From Hydrogenovibrio crunogenus (lineage in GTDB: Bacteria; Pseudomonadota; Gammaproteobacteria; Thiomicrospirales; Thiomicrospiraceae), in NCBI RefSeq assembly GCF_004786015.1, contig NZ_CP032096.1:248001-312000 (forward strand): a DNA stretch of 64,000 bases. The letters are read 5' to 3'. The notes under the pieces were generated by a model. It saw only the letters and a program-made list of their open reading frames with translations, was not told the DNA's origin and did no database searches. The translations under genes and the position numbers were made by a program. Position 1 is the stretch's first letter, and every line of letters starts with the position of its first letter. This document shows, in pieces, positions 1 through 9,035 of the stretch.

Positions 1-163
1 GAGCATCTTTGGAAAAGGGGTGCCGATTCAGCTTGGTATAGATCACCAAACAATCCAATAAAGGGTCTTTAAAATCGATTACGGGTTGTCCTAGATCTGC
101 TGTCGAAGTTTCTGTGTGAACTTCTTCGCTTTGGGGGGCAGCAGAGGCTTGGTCATTTTCCAT
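1..163 (-). CDS. lapB: LapB-like type I secretion ABC transporter, N-terminal fragment
   Basis: Only the first 54 codons lie in the window; the gene runs off the left edge. The start is the ATG at 163-161, with AGGAAA about 11 bases upstream. After a polar stretch of about 30 residues the translation reads DFKDPLLDCLVIYTK and then a His-Pro-Phe-Ser motif. This resembles the inactive C39-peptidase-like N-terminus of LapB/HlyB-type exporters for large RTX adhesins. It lies 93 bases downstream of lapD on the same strand, which supports the assignment. The C39-like reading is from family knowledge; the ATPase and membrane domains are not visible, so the call rests on a short segment plus context. 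Confidence 0.6.
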   Translation of the reverse strand, partial: MENDQASAAPQSEEVHTETSTADLGQPVIDFKDPLLDCLVIYTKLNRHPFSKDA

Positions 164-256
164 AAGTTTAGCGGTTTCCTATCCTGTCTCTTTAAGGTGT
201 TGAGTATAAAATAATTTTACGTTTTTAGTAGAGTATATTTTCCTTACACTTAATTT

Positions 257-2194
257 TTATAAGGTTTTGGGCGCGCCGAAATAATACCCTTGAAAGTGGT
301 GAATCCCTAATTCTTTAAATGCTTGAAGCTGCGTTTCTGTTTCAATCGACATCGCAATGATCTGAATATCCAAACTTTCGGACATGTCGCACAGGCTGGA
401 AACGTAATATCGGGTCTGATCGTCTTCTTCAATCGCTTTTGAAAATGACGTATCCAGCTTGATATAGTCCGGGCGGAACTCCTGGATGTAATTCATGTCG
501 GTAAAACGATTACCAAAATGATCTAGCCCAAAGTGAATGCCGGCGCTTTTAATCTTTTCAATTAGGGAGCGAGCTTCGTTTCTGTTGGCATTGATAATCG
601 CTTCAGGAATTTCGATTGCAATTTGGTTCGAGTCTACAGTGTCAAGTTGCTGAAATAACCAATCTTGTAATGTTTGATCTCGAATGACACACTGCCCTAA
701 GTTGATGGCAAGTCGCTCTCCATGGAATAAGCGATGCTTGGATAAATAAGTCACAGCTAAAGAAACAGCGAGTTTATCAATTTCATCCATTTTGTTCAGT
801 TTTCGGATGGCGGGAATGAAAAAACTGGCTGGGTGTATGGTGTTGTTTTTATCTTTTAACCGCAGCAAGGCTTCTCGGTTGTAAATTTTTCGGTTTTCAT
901 CATAAGCCGCTTGTTGGAATAAAATAAACCGTTTGTTTTCGATTGCATCGTTCAGCATCTCTTTCCAACGAGTGTCATTTTCAGCATTGACTTTTTCAGG
1001 CTGGTAATAAAAGAATTGGTTTTGTCCAAGTTGGTCGGCTTCCTTGGTGGCAAAGTCCAGTTGGGCTAATAAGTGGCTACGATCATCTCCTGGTGAATAG
1101 TCAAGATAGGCGACAGAGATACTGATTGTTGACTCAGACGCTTTTAAATGACTTAAAACCTTTGGTATGGATTGACATATTTCCGAAACCGGTTTGGATA
1201 ATTTCTTGCCTGAAATGGTTGGCATGATCGTCAGTAATTCCGAGCCATTTAAACGGGCATAAAAACTGTTCTCAAAGTTTAAGTTATGCGTCATTTTATC
1301 GGCTAAGGCTTTGACTAAATTATCCCCGGCCATATAACCGAATTGATCATTTAATTCTTTTAAATGATGAATGCGAATAAGACAAATCGTTCCTGGTGAG
1401 GCTTCAGCTTGTTTGTCTAGCAAGGCATCGATATTCATTTCAAAATGTCGACGGTTACTTAACCCTGTGACGCCGTCCTGATAGGCAAGTTTTTGTAGTT
1501 TTTCAGCGTGTTGTGCATCTCGGTCAAAAACAGTCTTCATTTTATGTACCATGGCATTCATCGCCGAGACCACACGCTTAAATTCAATGGTTCCTGGTAA
1601 GGCGTCCTGTAGAAGGTATTCCTTACGAACAATCGCCTCAGCTTGTTTTTCCATTTTCTTTAAAGGTGCCAGCATGACACGCAAGGCATAGGCTGCAAAT
1701 CCGATGGCAACCCCTGCGGCTATCAAAAACCAAAGCAGCAAAGAGAGAGCCGTTTTCCATAGTTCAATATAGGCATAACCGGGATGACTTTGAACGACCA
1801 GATGTCCGATAGGAACCCAGCCGGATTGAACGAGGGCTTCTGCATCAGGCGCCTCAATTGAAATAAGGTCGATGAACCAGTTTGGTATGCCGTTTATTTT
1901 TTGGGTGTTGTTTTTTTCGTAAATCAGTTTTCCATCCATATCCAACATCGTGATGTGGGAATAATAGCCGCGGTCAAAGACAGCGTTAATCATAGTCTCC
2001 ATACTGGAAGAATCTGCCGGGTCGGCGACCGAACTTAGAGACAACCCCAAAGAAGTCGCTGTGTCCTGGGCATGCGATTGTAGCTGGGCTTCCAAAAAAG
2101 AACGGGTATTGTTTAAATTGAGTAAAAACGTACCCAGTAGCAAAATAACCAGCATTGCCGTGATAAAAAGCATCATTTGTTTACTCAAGCTCAT
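257..2194 (-). CDS. lapD: LapD-like inner-membrane c-di-GMP receptor (degenerate GGDEF-EAL)
   Basis: 645 residues. A first membrane helix (about 7-27) is followed by a periplasmic LapD_MoxY-type domain (about 30-145), a second helix (about 148-172), a HAMP linker, a GGDEF domain (about 235-390) and an EAL domain (about 410-645). The GGDEF signature is replaced by NGSEL (316-320). The EAL triad is kept at 441-443, but the paired aspartates are LDHFG (557-561), so the second Asp is His. Both domains are therefore predicted to be inactive. In the LapD family this marks a c-di-GMP receptor that sequesters the LapG protease when bound. The start ATG at 2194 has AGGAAG upstream. The adjacent lapG and LapB-like genes make the assignment strong. 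Confidence 0.9.
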   Translation of the reverse strand: MSLSKQMMLFITAMLVILLLGTFLLNLNNTRSFLEAQLQSHAQDTATSLGLSLSSVADPADSSSMETMINAVFDRGYYSHITMLDMDGKLIYEKNNTQKINGIPNWFIDLISIEAPDAEALVQSGWVPIGHLVVQSHPGYAYIELWKTALSLLLWFLIAAGVAIGFAAYALRVMLAPLKKMEKQAEAIVRKEYLLQDALPGTIEFKRVVSAMNAMVHKMKTVFDRDAQHAEKLQKLAYQDGVTGLSNRRHFEMNIDALLDKQAEASPGTICLIRIHHLKELNDQFGYMAGDNLVKALADKMTHNLNFENSFYARLNGSELLTIMPTISGKKLSKPVSEICQSIPKVLSHLKASESTISISVAYLDYSPGDDRSHLLAQLDFATKEADQLGQNQFFYYQPEKVNAENDTRWKEMLNDAIENKRFILFQQAAYDENRKIYNREALLRLKDKNNTIHPASFFIPAIRKLNKMDEIDKLAVSLAVTYLSKHRLFHGERLAINLGQCVIRDQTLQDWLFQQLDTVDSNQIAIEIPEAIINANRNEARSLIEKIKSAGIHFGLDHFGNRFTDMNYIQEFRPDYIKLDTSFSKAIEEDDQTRYYVSSLCDMSESLDIQIIAMSIETETQLQAFKELGIHHFQGYYFGAPKTL

Positions 2195-2249
2195 GCGTTG
2201 CTTCCTTTTGGTAAAGTAGTGTAGTCAGGGGCAGCCTCTTGATTCCGCT

Positions 2250-2894
2250 TCATTGCTGCATCCTTTTGAGTAATCGATTCCAGTTTTCTAACTTTTGAGT
2301 GCCTCCTTTTACAGGCGCCCCTTTGCCTCGTTGTTTCGATAGCCATAGTCCATCACCATTAAAACTGTAAATCGGAATAAGATCTCGGCGTTGTGTTGCA
2401 GGCACAATTCGGTAATTGATATTGTCTAAAACCAATGGGATCGATTTGGGTGTTTTAAAATACGTTAAGACCATATGGGCTTGTCGAAGCCGGATGGCTT
2501 TAACGTAGGTGAGGTATAGCTTCGATTCAGCCACCCCCATGGCTTTTAACGTAAAGTACTTTGCAATCACGAAATCTTCACAGTCTCCAGCATCCGTTGC
2601 CAATAATTCAACTGGGGTCGCCCAATAATCTTTTTGTTTCCAATGTTCCGCATCGGAAACAAACCTGGCTTCATTGAAAAAGCGATTCACTTTGTCCAGT
2701 TTTATATTTTCGGGCTTCTGGTAGTTTTCATTTACCAATTCTTGCCAGGCCTTTAATCGGTTGGCCGCTAATAGACCATACTGCTGTGTTACCTTTTGAA
2801 TTTCTTGTTGGGTAATGACCTGTGGTGCCTTTGAAGGGGCCGCCCAACTGAGAGATATGGAGCTAAACAAAAGTATAAGCAGTCGTTTGGTCAT
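2250..2894 (-). CDS. lapG: LapG-like periplasmic cysteine protease
   Basis: 214 residues with an N-terminal signal peptide (MTKRLLILLFSSISLSWA, cleavage near residue 18). The transglutaminase-like catalytic triad is visible: Cys in AGDCEDF, His in HMVLTYF and Asp in LDNINYR. LapG cleaves the N-terminus of the surface adhesin LapA and so releases cells from biofilm. It is inhibited by binding to the periplasmic domain of LapD when c-di-GMP is high. It lies 55 bases upstream of lapD and 17 bases downstream of the OmpA-like gene, in one apparent operon. Its adhesin substrate is not in this window. Confidence 0.9.
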   Translation of the reverse strand: MTKRLLILLFSSISLSWAAPSKAPQVITQQEIQKVTQQYGLLAANRLKAWQELVNENYQKPENIKLDKVNRFFNEARFVSDAEHWKQKDYWATPVELLATDAGDCEDFVIAKYFTLKAMGVAESKLYLTYVKAIRLRQAHMVLTYFKTPKSIPLVLDNINYRIVPATQRRDLIPIYSFNGDGLWLSKQRGKGAPVKGGTQKLENWNRLLKRMQQ

Positions 2895-2911
2895 AAATCA
2901 GGCATCATGGT

Positions 2912-3856
2912 TTATTCTTGATAGCGGTTATAGTGTTTCATATTGTCAGGTATGGTGGTGCTTGCTTCCTTAGGCACGATCTGTTGATCCATGACTTTAA
3001 ATGAAATACGCCGGTTTTTCTTTCGTCCTGCTTTTGTTGCATTGGAAGCCACGGGGTTGGTTTCTCCTTTCCCCATGATTAGGATTTTAGAGGCATCATA
3101 ATTGAATTTTCGAACCAGATACTCTTTGGTGGACTGAGCCCGGTTCCAAGAAAGTTTTAAGTTGCTGCGTTCACTGCCAAGTGCATCGGTAAATCCGGTG
3201 ATGACAATGAGTTCATGGTCTTTTAGGTTTCGTAACTGGCTGATGTCTCTGTCCAAAATCGGCTTTTGATCCGGACGAATTTTATAAGAGCCTAAATCAA
3301 ACACGATATTGGTGATAACCAAGCTTTTAGGTTCACAGCCATATTGATTTACGATGGTGCCTCTAGGCGTATTGGGACATTGGTCCTTATTATTTAAAAC
3401 CCCATCTCTATCCAGATCGGTATCGAGGCGACAGCCGACTTTATTGACCTCAACACCAGGGAGTGTCCCAGGACATTGATCCTGACTGTCGTAAACGCCA
3501 TCCTGATCTGCATCTCCTTCGCAACCGACTTTATTGACACTGATGCCTGCCGGAGTTTTAGGGCACTGATCTAATCGATCCACGACCCCATCTTTGTCTT
3601 CATCTGATTCACAGCCGAATGCATTCACCTTTTGGTTTGGTAAGCTATTTAAACAGTGATCTTGCTTGTCTTTCACGCCGTCCTGATCCAGGTCTTTATA
3701 GAAGCTGGAGATTTTTTCGGGCTGGAGTGACTTCTCTTTCAACGTTATTTCAGCGGTAGTTTGAGGCGGTTGAGTGGCGTTTTGAGCGAAAAGAGCTGTC
3801 GAGAAAAAGCTCAATAATGAGAGTGCAACAGAACAAAGGAATAAAGAGGGTCTCAT
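2912..3856 (-). CDS. OmpA-family outer-membrane protein with thrombospondin type-3 repeats
   Basis: 314 residues. A signal peptide (about 1-24) is followed by four or five acidic calcium-binding-type repeats of the DxDxDGVxDxxDxCP kind (about 55-170). The C-terminus is an OmpA peptidoglycan-binding domain (about 180-290: IVFDLGSYKIRPD, TGFTDALGSE, NRAQSTKEYL, GRKKNRRISF). It is probably anchored to peptidoglycan at the outer membrane. It is the first gene of the apparent operon with lapG, lapD and a lapB-like gene. That suggests a role in the adhesin secretion or retention machinery, but this is inferred from context only. The repeats and OmpA domain are directly visible. Confidence 0.85.
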   Translation of the reverse strand: MRPSLFLCSVALSLLSFFSTALFAQNATQPPQTTAEITLKEKSLQPEKISSFYKDLDQDGVKDKQDHCLNSLPNQKVNAFGCESDEDKDGVVDRLDQCPKTPAGISVNKVGCEGDADQDGVYDSQDQCPGTLPGVEVNKVGCRLDTDLDRDGVLNNKDQCPNTPRGTIVNQYGCEPKSLVITNIVFDLGSYKIRPDQKPILDRDISQLRNLKDHELIVITGFTDALGSERSNLKLSWNRAQSTKEYLVRKFNYDASKILIMGKGETNPVASNATKAGRKKNRRISFKVMDQQIVPKEASTTIPDNMKHYNRYQE

Positions 3857-3884
3857 TGAATAACCTTATTTATCAAGTAGTATT

Positions 3885-3912
3885 ATTATATAGTGACCTG
3901 ATTTTACAGCAA
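3885..3912 (-). promoter_or_regulatory. Candidate sigma-70 promoter for the lap-type operon
   Basis: Read on the minus strand, TTGCTG (3912-3907) and TATAAT (3890-3885) are separated by 16 bases. The -10 hexamer is perfect and lies about 29 bases upstream of the ATG at 3856. This fits transcription of the OmpA-lapG-lapD-lapB unit. It was identified by eye only. Confidence 0.5.
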
Positions 3913-3968
3913 AAAAGGGCATAAAAACGAGGAATTTTTCTTGAATAAGCTTTCAATAATAAGCCAAC

Positions 3969-5156
3969 CTATAAGGCTTTTTGAATCGCATCCATTAGAA
4001 CCTCATCTGATAAAATCAAAGGGTTGCCTATCATACTTCCTGAACGACAGTTTTTTAAAACCGGTGTCAGGTTATCTATTTGCAATCCGTATTTAGAAAG
4101 TCGATTGGGAAGATAGGTTGCTGTCAGGGTTTTTAAGTGTTCGATTAAGGCGGAAATTGAATCTGATTCAGCGTTAGACGAAGCCGTCAATAAGGTGCCA
4201 ATTTGAGCATATTTCTCTAAAGTACTGCTTGCGTGGGGCGCATCTGATTGTGTTAGGGCATGAATGTTCGCTTCGGTTATTGGTGCGAGTAATGCGGCAC
4301 ACAGCACACCATGGGGTGCTTCAAAAAAGGCACCGATAGGGCCTGCCAAACCATGGACTGCGCCCAATCCGGCATTGGCTAAGGTAATGCCGGACAAACT
4401 GGCCGCCAGCATTAAGTTGCCATAGCCGGTTTTTTGTTGTTCAAGGTCATCACTGTTGATGGCTTCGAATGCGCCGTTAAATAACGTCATGCCTTGCCAT
4501 GCTAGGGCATCGGTAATCGGATTGGCTTTTAAGGTGGTGTAAGATTCCAATAATTGGGTAAAGGCATCCATTCCCGTGCTGTAAAGAACCTCGTGTGGGC
4601 AAGTTGGCAGGAAACTAGGGTCTAACCACACCTCTTTGGCAAGCAGTTTGTCATCGCGAAAGGACTTTTTGAATTCGCCTAAACGGGACAGTACTGCGTT
4701 CTTGGTGGTTTCGCTGCCCGTGCCTGCCGTGGTCGGCATCGCAATAAATGGCAGGGTATTACCGGTCAATTTAAGGCCTTTGCCAACGCCTTCCAGATAA
4801 TCCATTACCGAGGTTTGACTGGGAATCAATCCGGCCACGGCTTTGGCGGCATCCAACACGCTGCCACCGCCGATTCCGATAACCGCATCAGCGTTGTTTG
4901 GACTGGCGTTGACGATTTCATCCACTAAGTCTGGAGAAGGTTCTCCAGACACCACAAACACATTGACTCGAATACCCGTTTGTTGCAGTTGGGTGATTAA
5001 TTCTGATGAAAAACCGCCAGGCCTGGCTAAAAATTGGCCGGAAATGAGCACGACAGATTGAAAGCCTTGTTCTGCAATCGCTGGTGCAAATTGATCTCGA
5101 ATCCCCCAGCCGAATTGAATTTTAGGGAGGTTGGCGATTTGAAAGTTTGCAATCAT
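3969..5156 (-). CDS. Iron-containing alcohol dehydrogenase family protein
   Basis: 395 residues, the usual length for group III Fe-dependent alcohol dehydrogenases. Visible features are the nucleotide-binding GGGSVLDAAK, the TTAGTGSE motif, and the metal-site region GMDAFTQ followed by HGLAGPIG and APHG. The expected ligands are Asp-x3-His plus two further His. Here the first His is Gln (DAFTQ), while the later two His are present. The substrate cannot be deduced; oxidation or reduction of a small alcohol or aldehyde with NAD(P) is likely. The start ATG at 5156 has GGACG upstream. It sits 30 bases downstream of rep and is probably cotranscribed with it. A copy of the CCAGGCCTGG palindrome lies in codons 44-47. 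Confidence 0.85.
   Translation of the reverse strand: MIANFQIANLPKIQFGWGIRDQFAPAIAEQGFQSVVLISGQFLARPGGFSSELITQLQQTGIRVNVFVVSGEPSPDLVDEIVNASPNNADAVIGIGGGSVLDAAKAVAGLIPSQTSVMDYLEGVGKGLKLTGNTLPFIAMPTTAGTGSETTKNAVLSRLGEFKKSFRDDKLLAKEVWLDPSFLPTCPHEVLYSTGMDAFTQLLESYTTLKANPITDALAWQGMTLFNGAFEAINSDDLEQQKTGYGNLMLAASLSGITLANAGLGAVHGLAGPIGAFFEAPHGVLCAALLAPITEANIHALTQSDAPHASSTLEKYAQIGTLLTASSNAESDSISALIEHLKTLTATYLPNRLSKYGLQIDNLTPVLKNCRSGSMIGNPLILSDEVLMDAIQKAL
5017..5026. repeat. CCAGGCCTGG palindrome, copy inside the Fe-ADH gene
   Basis: Exact 10-bp palindrome within coding sequence (Ala-Arg-Pro-Gly on the minus strand). On the minus strand it is followed by CGGTTTTTC, nearly the same flank as the intergenic terminator copy at 21575. 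Confidence 0.9.
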
Positions 5157-5186
5157 TTGTCGTCCTTTAGTGTTAATCAGGAAGGC

Positions 5187-7220
5187 TTATCCCGGGTTCA
5201 ACATGGCCTTTAAGTTCTCTAAATGCGCATTCCCGGTCACTTTTTGTTCTTCTGGAGAGAGCTCCACGCCGGGTTTACCTTCCCACTGCAAGAGCTCTTC
5301 CGGTAATTCTTCTAAAAAGCGGCTTGGCTCACATTTGAGTTCTTCACCGTATTTCTTGCGTTTTTTCGCATACGTCATGGTCAGGCTTCGCTTGGCACGG
5401 GTAATGCCCACATAAGCCAAACGGCGTTCTTCTTCCAATCCGGGGGATTCCATGTTTTGTTTGTGTGGCAGTAACTCTTCTTCCATGCCGATGAGGAATA
5501 CATGCGGAAACTCAAGCCCTTTGGAAGCATGCAAGGTCATCAACGTGACCATATTCGGCTCGGAATCTTCTTCATTGCGTTCCATTAAATCCATCAGCGT
5601 CATATGCGCGACAATTTTTTCCAAGCGGAGTTCGTCGCCATCTTCATTCAACGCTTTATCGATAATGCGTTCAATCCAGAGTAGTAAGTCGCGTACGTTT
5701 TCAATGCGCTTCTCCGCCGCACGGGGAGTGTTACTGGTTTCGTGTAACCAGTTGTCATATTCCAGTTTTTCAATCAGTTGTCGCACAAAGGAGGTGACTT
5801 CCGTGCCCGTCAACGCATCCGCTTCTTGCGCCCAAGACAGTAAAAGCCCTCCAAAGTGTTGCACCCGTTGCAAGGCTTTTTCATTCAGCACGGTACTGAG
5901 TCCCAGTTCTTGAGTTGCATCAAACAAGCTGACGCCACGTTTGGTGGCGTAAGTTGCCAGTTTTTCCAATGTCGAGGCACCAATTTCACGACGGGGCGTA
6001 TTCACGATGCGTAAAAAAGCCGCATCATCATCTGGGTTGACGATCAATTTAAGGTAGCTCATCACATCTTTAATCTCGGCTTTGTCGAAAAAAGATTGTC
6101 CACCCGATAGTTTGTAAGGAATGTTCTGTTCGCGGAGGGCGCGCTCAAACAAGCGTGATTGAAAGTTTCCGCGATAGAGGATGGCGTAGTCCTTAAATTG
6201 CGTGCGGTGTTTGAATTTGTGCACGATGATTTCAGAAATCACTCGCTCGGCTTCATGGTTTTCGTCCGAACAGGCCAGCACGCGCAGCATGTCCCCCATC
6301 CCCATTTCCGACCAGAGGCGTTTTTCAAACACGTGTGGATTGTTCGCGATCAGCGTGTTTGCCGCTTGCAGAATACGGTTACTGGAACGGTAGTTTTGTT
6401 CCAGTTTGATGACTTCCAAATTCGGGAAATCTTTTTTCAGCAATTCCAAGTTTTCAGGCTGAGCACCACGCCAAGCATAAATCGATTGATCATCATCCCC
6501 AACCACAGTGAATTTAGCACGCACGCCTACCAGTTGTTTGACCAACTCATACTGCGCAGCATTGGTGTCTTGATACTCATCCACCAAAAGGTAACGTACT
6601 TTGTTTTGCCACTTGTCTAAAATGTGCGGATTTTCATTGAATAAGCGCACCGGCAGGCCAATTAAGTCATCAAAATCGACCGAGTTGTACGCATGCAATT
6701 GTTTTTGGTAATAGTCATATAAAATGGCGCGCGCCTGCTGCAGATTGTCTTCTGCCATTTCCAATGCTTTTTCCGGGCTGATGTGAGCATTTTTCCAATT
6801 GGAAATATCCCATTGCACGCCATCCAGCTCTTCTTCACTGAGCTGTTGTTTTTTCATCAGCTCTTTTAGAATTTGTTTGGTATCGGTCGCATCCATAATT
6901 GAAAACGTCGATTTATACCCGAGTGCATGATATTCCTGCCGGATAATGTTCAGCCCCAAATTATGGAAAGTCGAGACATTCAACCCTTTACTGGGATCGT
7001 CTTTCAAGAGTTTACTAACGCGCTCTTTCATTTCTTTGGCGGCTTTGTTGGTAAAGGTTAGGGCGTAGATGTGGTGGGGTTGCACATCATGTTTGCGAAT
7101 TAAATGCGCGATTTTTTCGGTAATGACCCGTGTTTTACCCGAACCGGCACCGGCCAGAACCAGTGCAGGGGTCTCAATGTGCATCACCCCTTTAAGTTGT
7201 CGATCATTCAGTCCAAACAT
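5187..7220 (-). CDS. rep: ATP-dependent DNA helicase Rep (UvrD/PcrA superfamily 1)
   Basis: 677 residues from the ATG at 7220, close to the usual Rep length of about 670. The reading frame is open to 7307, but the conserved N-terminus (FGLNDRQ...) begins at the internal ATG chosen here. All superfamily 1 motifs are visible: Walker A GAGSGKTR, VDEYQDTN, GDDDQSIYAWRGA, LEQNYRSS, and near the C-terminus LMTLHASKGLEF and AYVGITRAKR. It is a 3'-5' helicase that assists replication through bound proteins. Upstream, 166 bases separate it from a divergent methyltransferase gene. Confidence 0.92.
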   Translation of the reverse strand: MFGLNDRQLKGVMHIETPALVLAGAGSGKTRVITEKIAHLIRKHDVQPHHIYALTFTNKAAKEMKERVSKLLKDDPSKGLNVSTFHNLGLNIIRQEYHALGYKSTFSIMDATDTKQILKELMKKQQLSEEELDGVQWDISNWKNAHISPEKALEMAEDNLQQARAILYDYYQKQLHAYNSVDFDDLIGLPVRLFNENPHILDKWQNKVRYLLVDEYQDTNAAQYELVKQLVGVRAKFTVVGDDDQSIYAWRGAQPENLELLKKDFPNLEVIKLEQNYRSSNRILQAANTLIANNPHVFEKRLWSEMGMGDMLRVLACSDENHEAERVISEIIVHKFKHRTQFKDYAILYRGNFQSRLFERALREQNIPYKLSGGQSFFDKAEIKDVMSYLKLIVNPDDDAAFLRIVNTPRREIGASTLEKLATYATKRGVSLFDATQELGLSTVLNEKALQRVQHFGGLLLSWAQEADALTGTEVTSFVRQLIEKLEYDNWLHETSNTPRAAEKRIENVRDLLLWIERIIDKALNEDGDELRLEKIVAHMTLMDLMERNEEDSEPNMVTLMTLHASKGLEFPHVFLIGMEEELLPHKQNMESPGLEEERRLAYVGITRAKRSLTMTYAKKRKKYGEELKCEPSRFLEELPEELLQWEGKPGVELSPEEQKVTGNAHLENLKAMLNPG

Positions 7221-7386
7221 CGGTGTAAATCCATTCGCGCGCTGTAATAAAAAAGATACAATATGATACCAGAATGTCGGCGTTTCGAATTTAGAGAAAT
7301 TGCCCAATCTGCGTTATTTTTGCGTCCTTCTGATGATTGGATGGCAATTCGATTGATTTAAACCGTTAACAAAGGTTACACCCATT

Positions 7387-7965
7387 ATGAGCGACATCGC
7401 GCAACTCAAACAAGATATTGTTTTTCAGGCTGAATTGAAAGGCAAGCCGCTGACCTTTCATACCACTTGGGGTATTTTCAGTCCGAGAGAAATTGATTCC
7501 GGCACGTGGTTGTTGCTCAAACATTTGGATTTAAAACCGCAAGAAACGGTATTGGATATAGGATGTGGATATGGTCCTCTTGGTTTGGCGATAGCCGCAA
7601 ATACGCAAGGCGAAGTGCATATGGTGGATAAGGATTTTGTCGCGGTGGAGTACGCGAATAAAAATGCCGAGTTGAATGGATTGACGCATGCCAAAGCGTA
7701 TTTGTCTAATGGCTTGAGTAATGTGCCGAAAGAGTTGAAGTTCAGTACCGTGGTGTCCAATATTCCAGCAAAAGTGGGAAAAGAAATGCTGAGCATTCTG
7801 CTGCATGATGTACATGAACAGCTTGAACCCGGCGGACAATTTGTGGTGGTAACCATCAACGGATTAAGACAGTACATGAAGCGAAACTTCATGGAAGTGT
7901 TTGGCAATTATGACAAAGTCAAACAAGGTAAAGACTATACGATTTCACGGTGCGTGAAAGCTTGA
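7387..7965 (+). CDS. RsmC-like class I SAM-dependent methyltransferase
   Basis: 192 residues forming a single Rossmann methyltransferase (MTS) domain. The SAM-binding motif is DIGCGYGPLG (about 58-67), and VSNIPAK occupies the position of the NPPF catalytic loop of rRNA guanine-N2 methyltransferases. It lacks the extra N-terminal domain of RsmC (about 340 residues) and so resembles the short single-domain relatives. The target is probably an rRNA or other RNA guanine, but the motif is not canonical. It is divergent from rep; the ATG at 7387 has AAAGG upstream. Confidence 0.75.
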   Translation: MSDIAQLKQDIVFQAELKGKPLTFHTTWGIFSPREIDSGTWLLLKHLDLKPQETVLDIGCGYGPLGLAIAANTQGEVHMVDKDFVAVEYANKNAELNGLTHAKAYLSNGLSNVPKELKFSTVVSNIPAKVGKEMLSILLHDVHEQLEPGGQFVVVTINGLRQYMKRNFMEVFGNYDKVKQGKDYTISRCVKA

Positions 7966-8040
7966 ATCTTAATCAAGCAAAGTATCGTTAAAATGGATAC
8001 AATCATTCCAATCTAATTCTAGAAGTACAAAAGGCGACAC

Positions 8041-8961
8041 ATGAAAAAAGTAACACTTTGGCTTTCAATGATCACATTTACATTTTTTGCGACCATGCAG
8101 GTCGCAGAAGCAAAGCGTTTTGGTGGCGGGGGTAGTTTTGGTTATTCAAAACAAATCGCACCTAAAAAATTTAATAGCACCAAACCCAGTTCAAAAACCG
8201 ATGCGGCCAATGCGAAAAGCAATACCACGGCGGCGGGCACTAGACCATCTGGCGCTTCAAGATTTTTAGGGCCTTTAGCAGGTATTGCAGCGGGTGGTTT
8301 GTTGGCTGCGATGTTATTTGGCGATGGATTTGATGGTATTCAGTTACTGGATATCATGCTAATTGCGTTGGTGGCATTCTTGCTGTTCAGCTTTTTGAAA
8401 AAACGTCAGGCAGCCATGATGCAACCGGCTTATTCTCGTGCCCCGTCACATTCAGCTTACGAAACGGAATCTCGCCAAACGGTGGAGCAAATGCGTGAAA
8501 CTCATGTGCCGACTTATGAACCAAATGCAAGCGGAAGCATCATTGGGTCTGCCTTGCCAGAACAAGCAGACCTTACCTTGGAAAAACCAGAATGGTTTGA
8601 TGAAGCGAGCTTTATAGAGGCATCTAAAGAGCATTTTAGAGCTGTTCAGAAAGCGTGGGATACTCTAGATGCCCGAGAATTGACAGATTATTGCACGCCG
8701 GAACTCTTTGCCGCATTGCAGTCTGAGATGGATTCTCTTCAAGCTGGAGAAAATCATACTGAGGTTGATGAGTTGAATGCTGAAACAGTCGATATGGCTG
8801 TTGATGGCGAATATTTTATCGTCAGTGTACGTTTCAGCGGCTTTATTAAAGAAGAACGTAATGACGTGGCCCATGCTTTTAATGAAATCTGGCATATTCG
8901 CCGCTTAGCTGTTGGAGAGGGCAATTGGCAAATTGCCGGTATTCAGCAAAACCAGATTTGA
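8041..8961 (+). CDS. Tim44-like domain protein, membrane-associated
   Basis: 306 residues. The signal peptide ends near AEA (about 24). A Gly/Ser/Lys/Thr-rich region follows (25-75), then two hydrophobic segments (about 78-94 and 98-118). The C-terminal domain (about 170-305: WFDEASFIEASKEHFRAVQKAWD..., EIWHIRR) matches the Tim44-like fold seen in bacterial COG4395-type proteins. The molecular role of bacterial members is not established. It stands between a methyltransferase and a lipoprotein gene in the same orientation, with gaps of about 75 bases each side. Confidence 0.75.
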   Translation: MKKVTLWLSMITFTFFATMQVAEAKRFGGGGSFGYSKQIAPKKFNSTKPSSKTDAANAKSNTTAAGTRPSGASRFLGPLAGIAAGGLLAAMLFGDGFDGIQLLDIMLIALVAFLLFSFLKKRQAAMMQPAYSRAPSHSAYETESRQTVEQMRETHVPTYEPNASGSIIGSALPEQADLTLEKPEWFDEASFIEASKEHFRAVQKAWDTLDARELTDYCTPELFAALQSEMDSLQAGENHTEVDELNAETVDMAVDGEYFIVSVRFSGFIKEERNDVAHAFNEIWHIRRLAVGEGNWQIAGIQQNQI

Positions 8962-9035
8962 TATTTTCCTGTTTAATTTGATAAAGCGTGACCGTTTGAG
9001 TATATTTTGCGCAGGACTTGTTAAAAGGAGTGAAT

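Noticed and set aside
3400-3700. Regularly spaced repeats that could suggest a repeat array
   Set aside because: They encode the DxDxDGVxDxxDxCP thrombospondin type-3 repeats of the OmpA-like protein; spacing and divergence do not fit CRISPR.
5452-6620. Two 153-codon plus-strand frames
   Set aside because: They are antisense to conserved Rep helicase motifs, with low-complexity translations.
7221-7307. Longer N-terminus for Rep
   Set aside because: The extra 29 residues are not part of the conserved helicase N-terminus, and the internal ATG gives the usual length.
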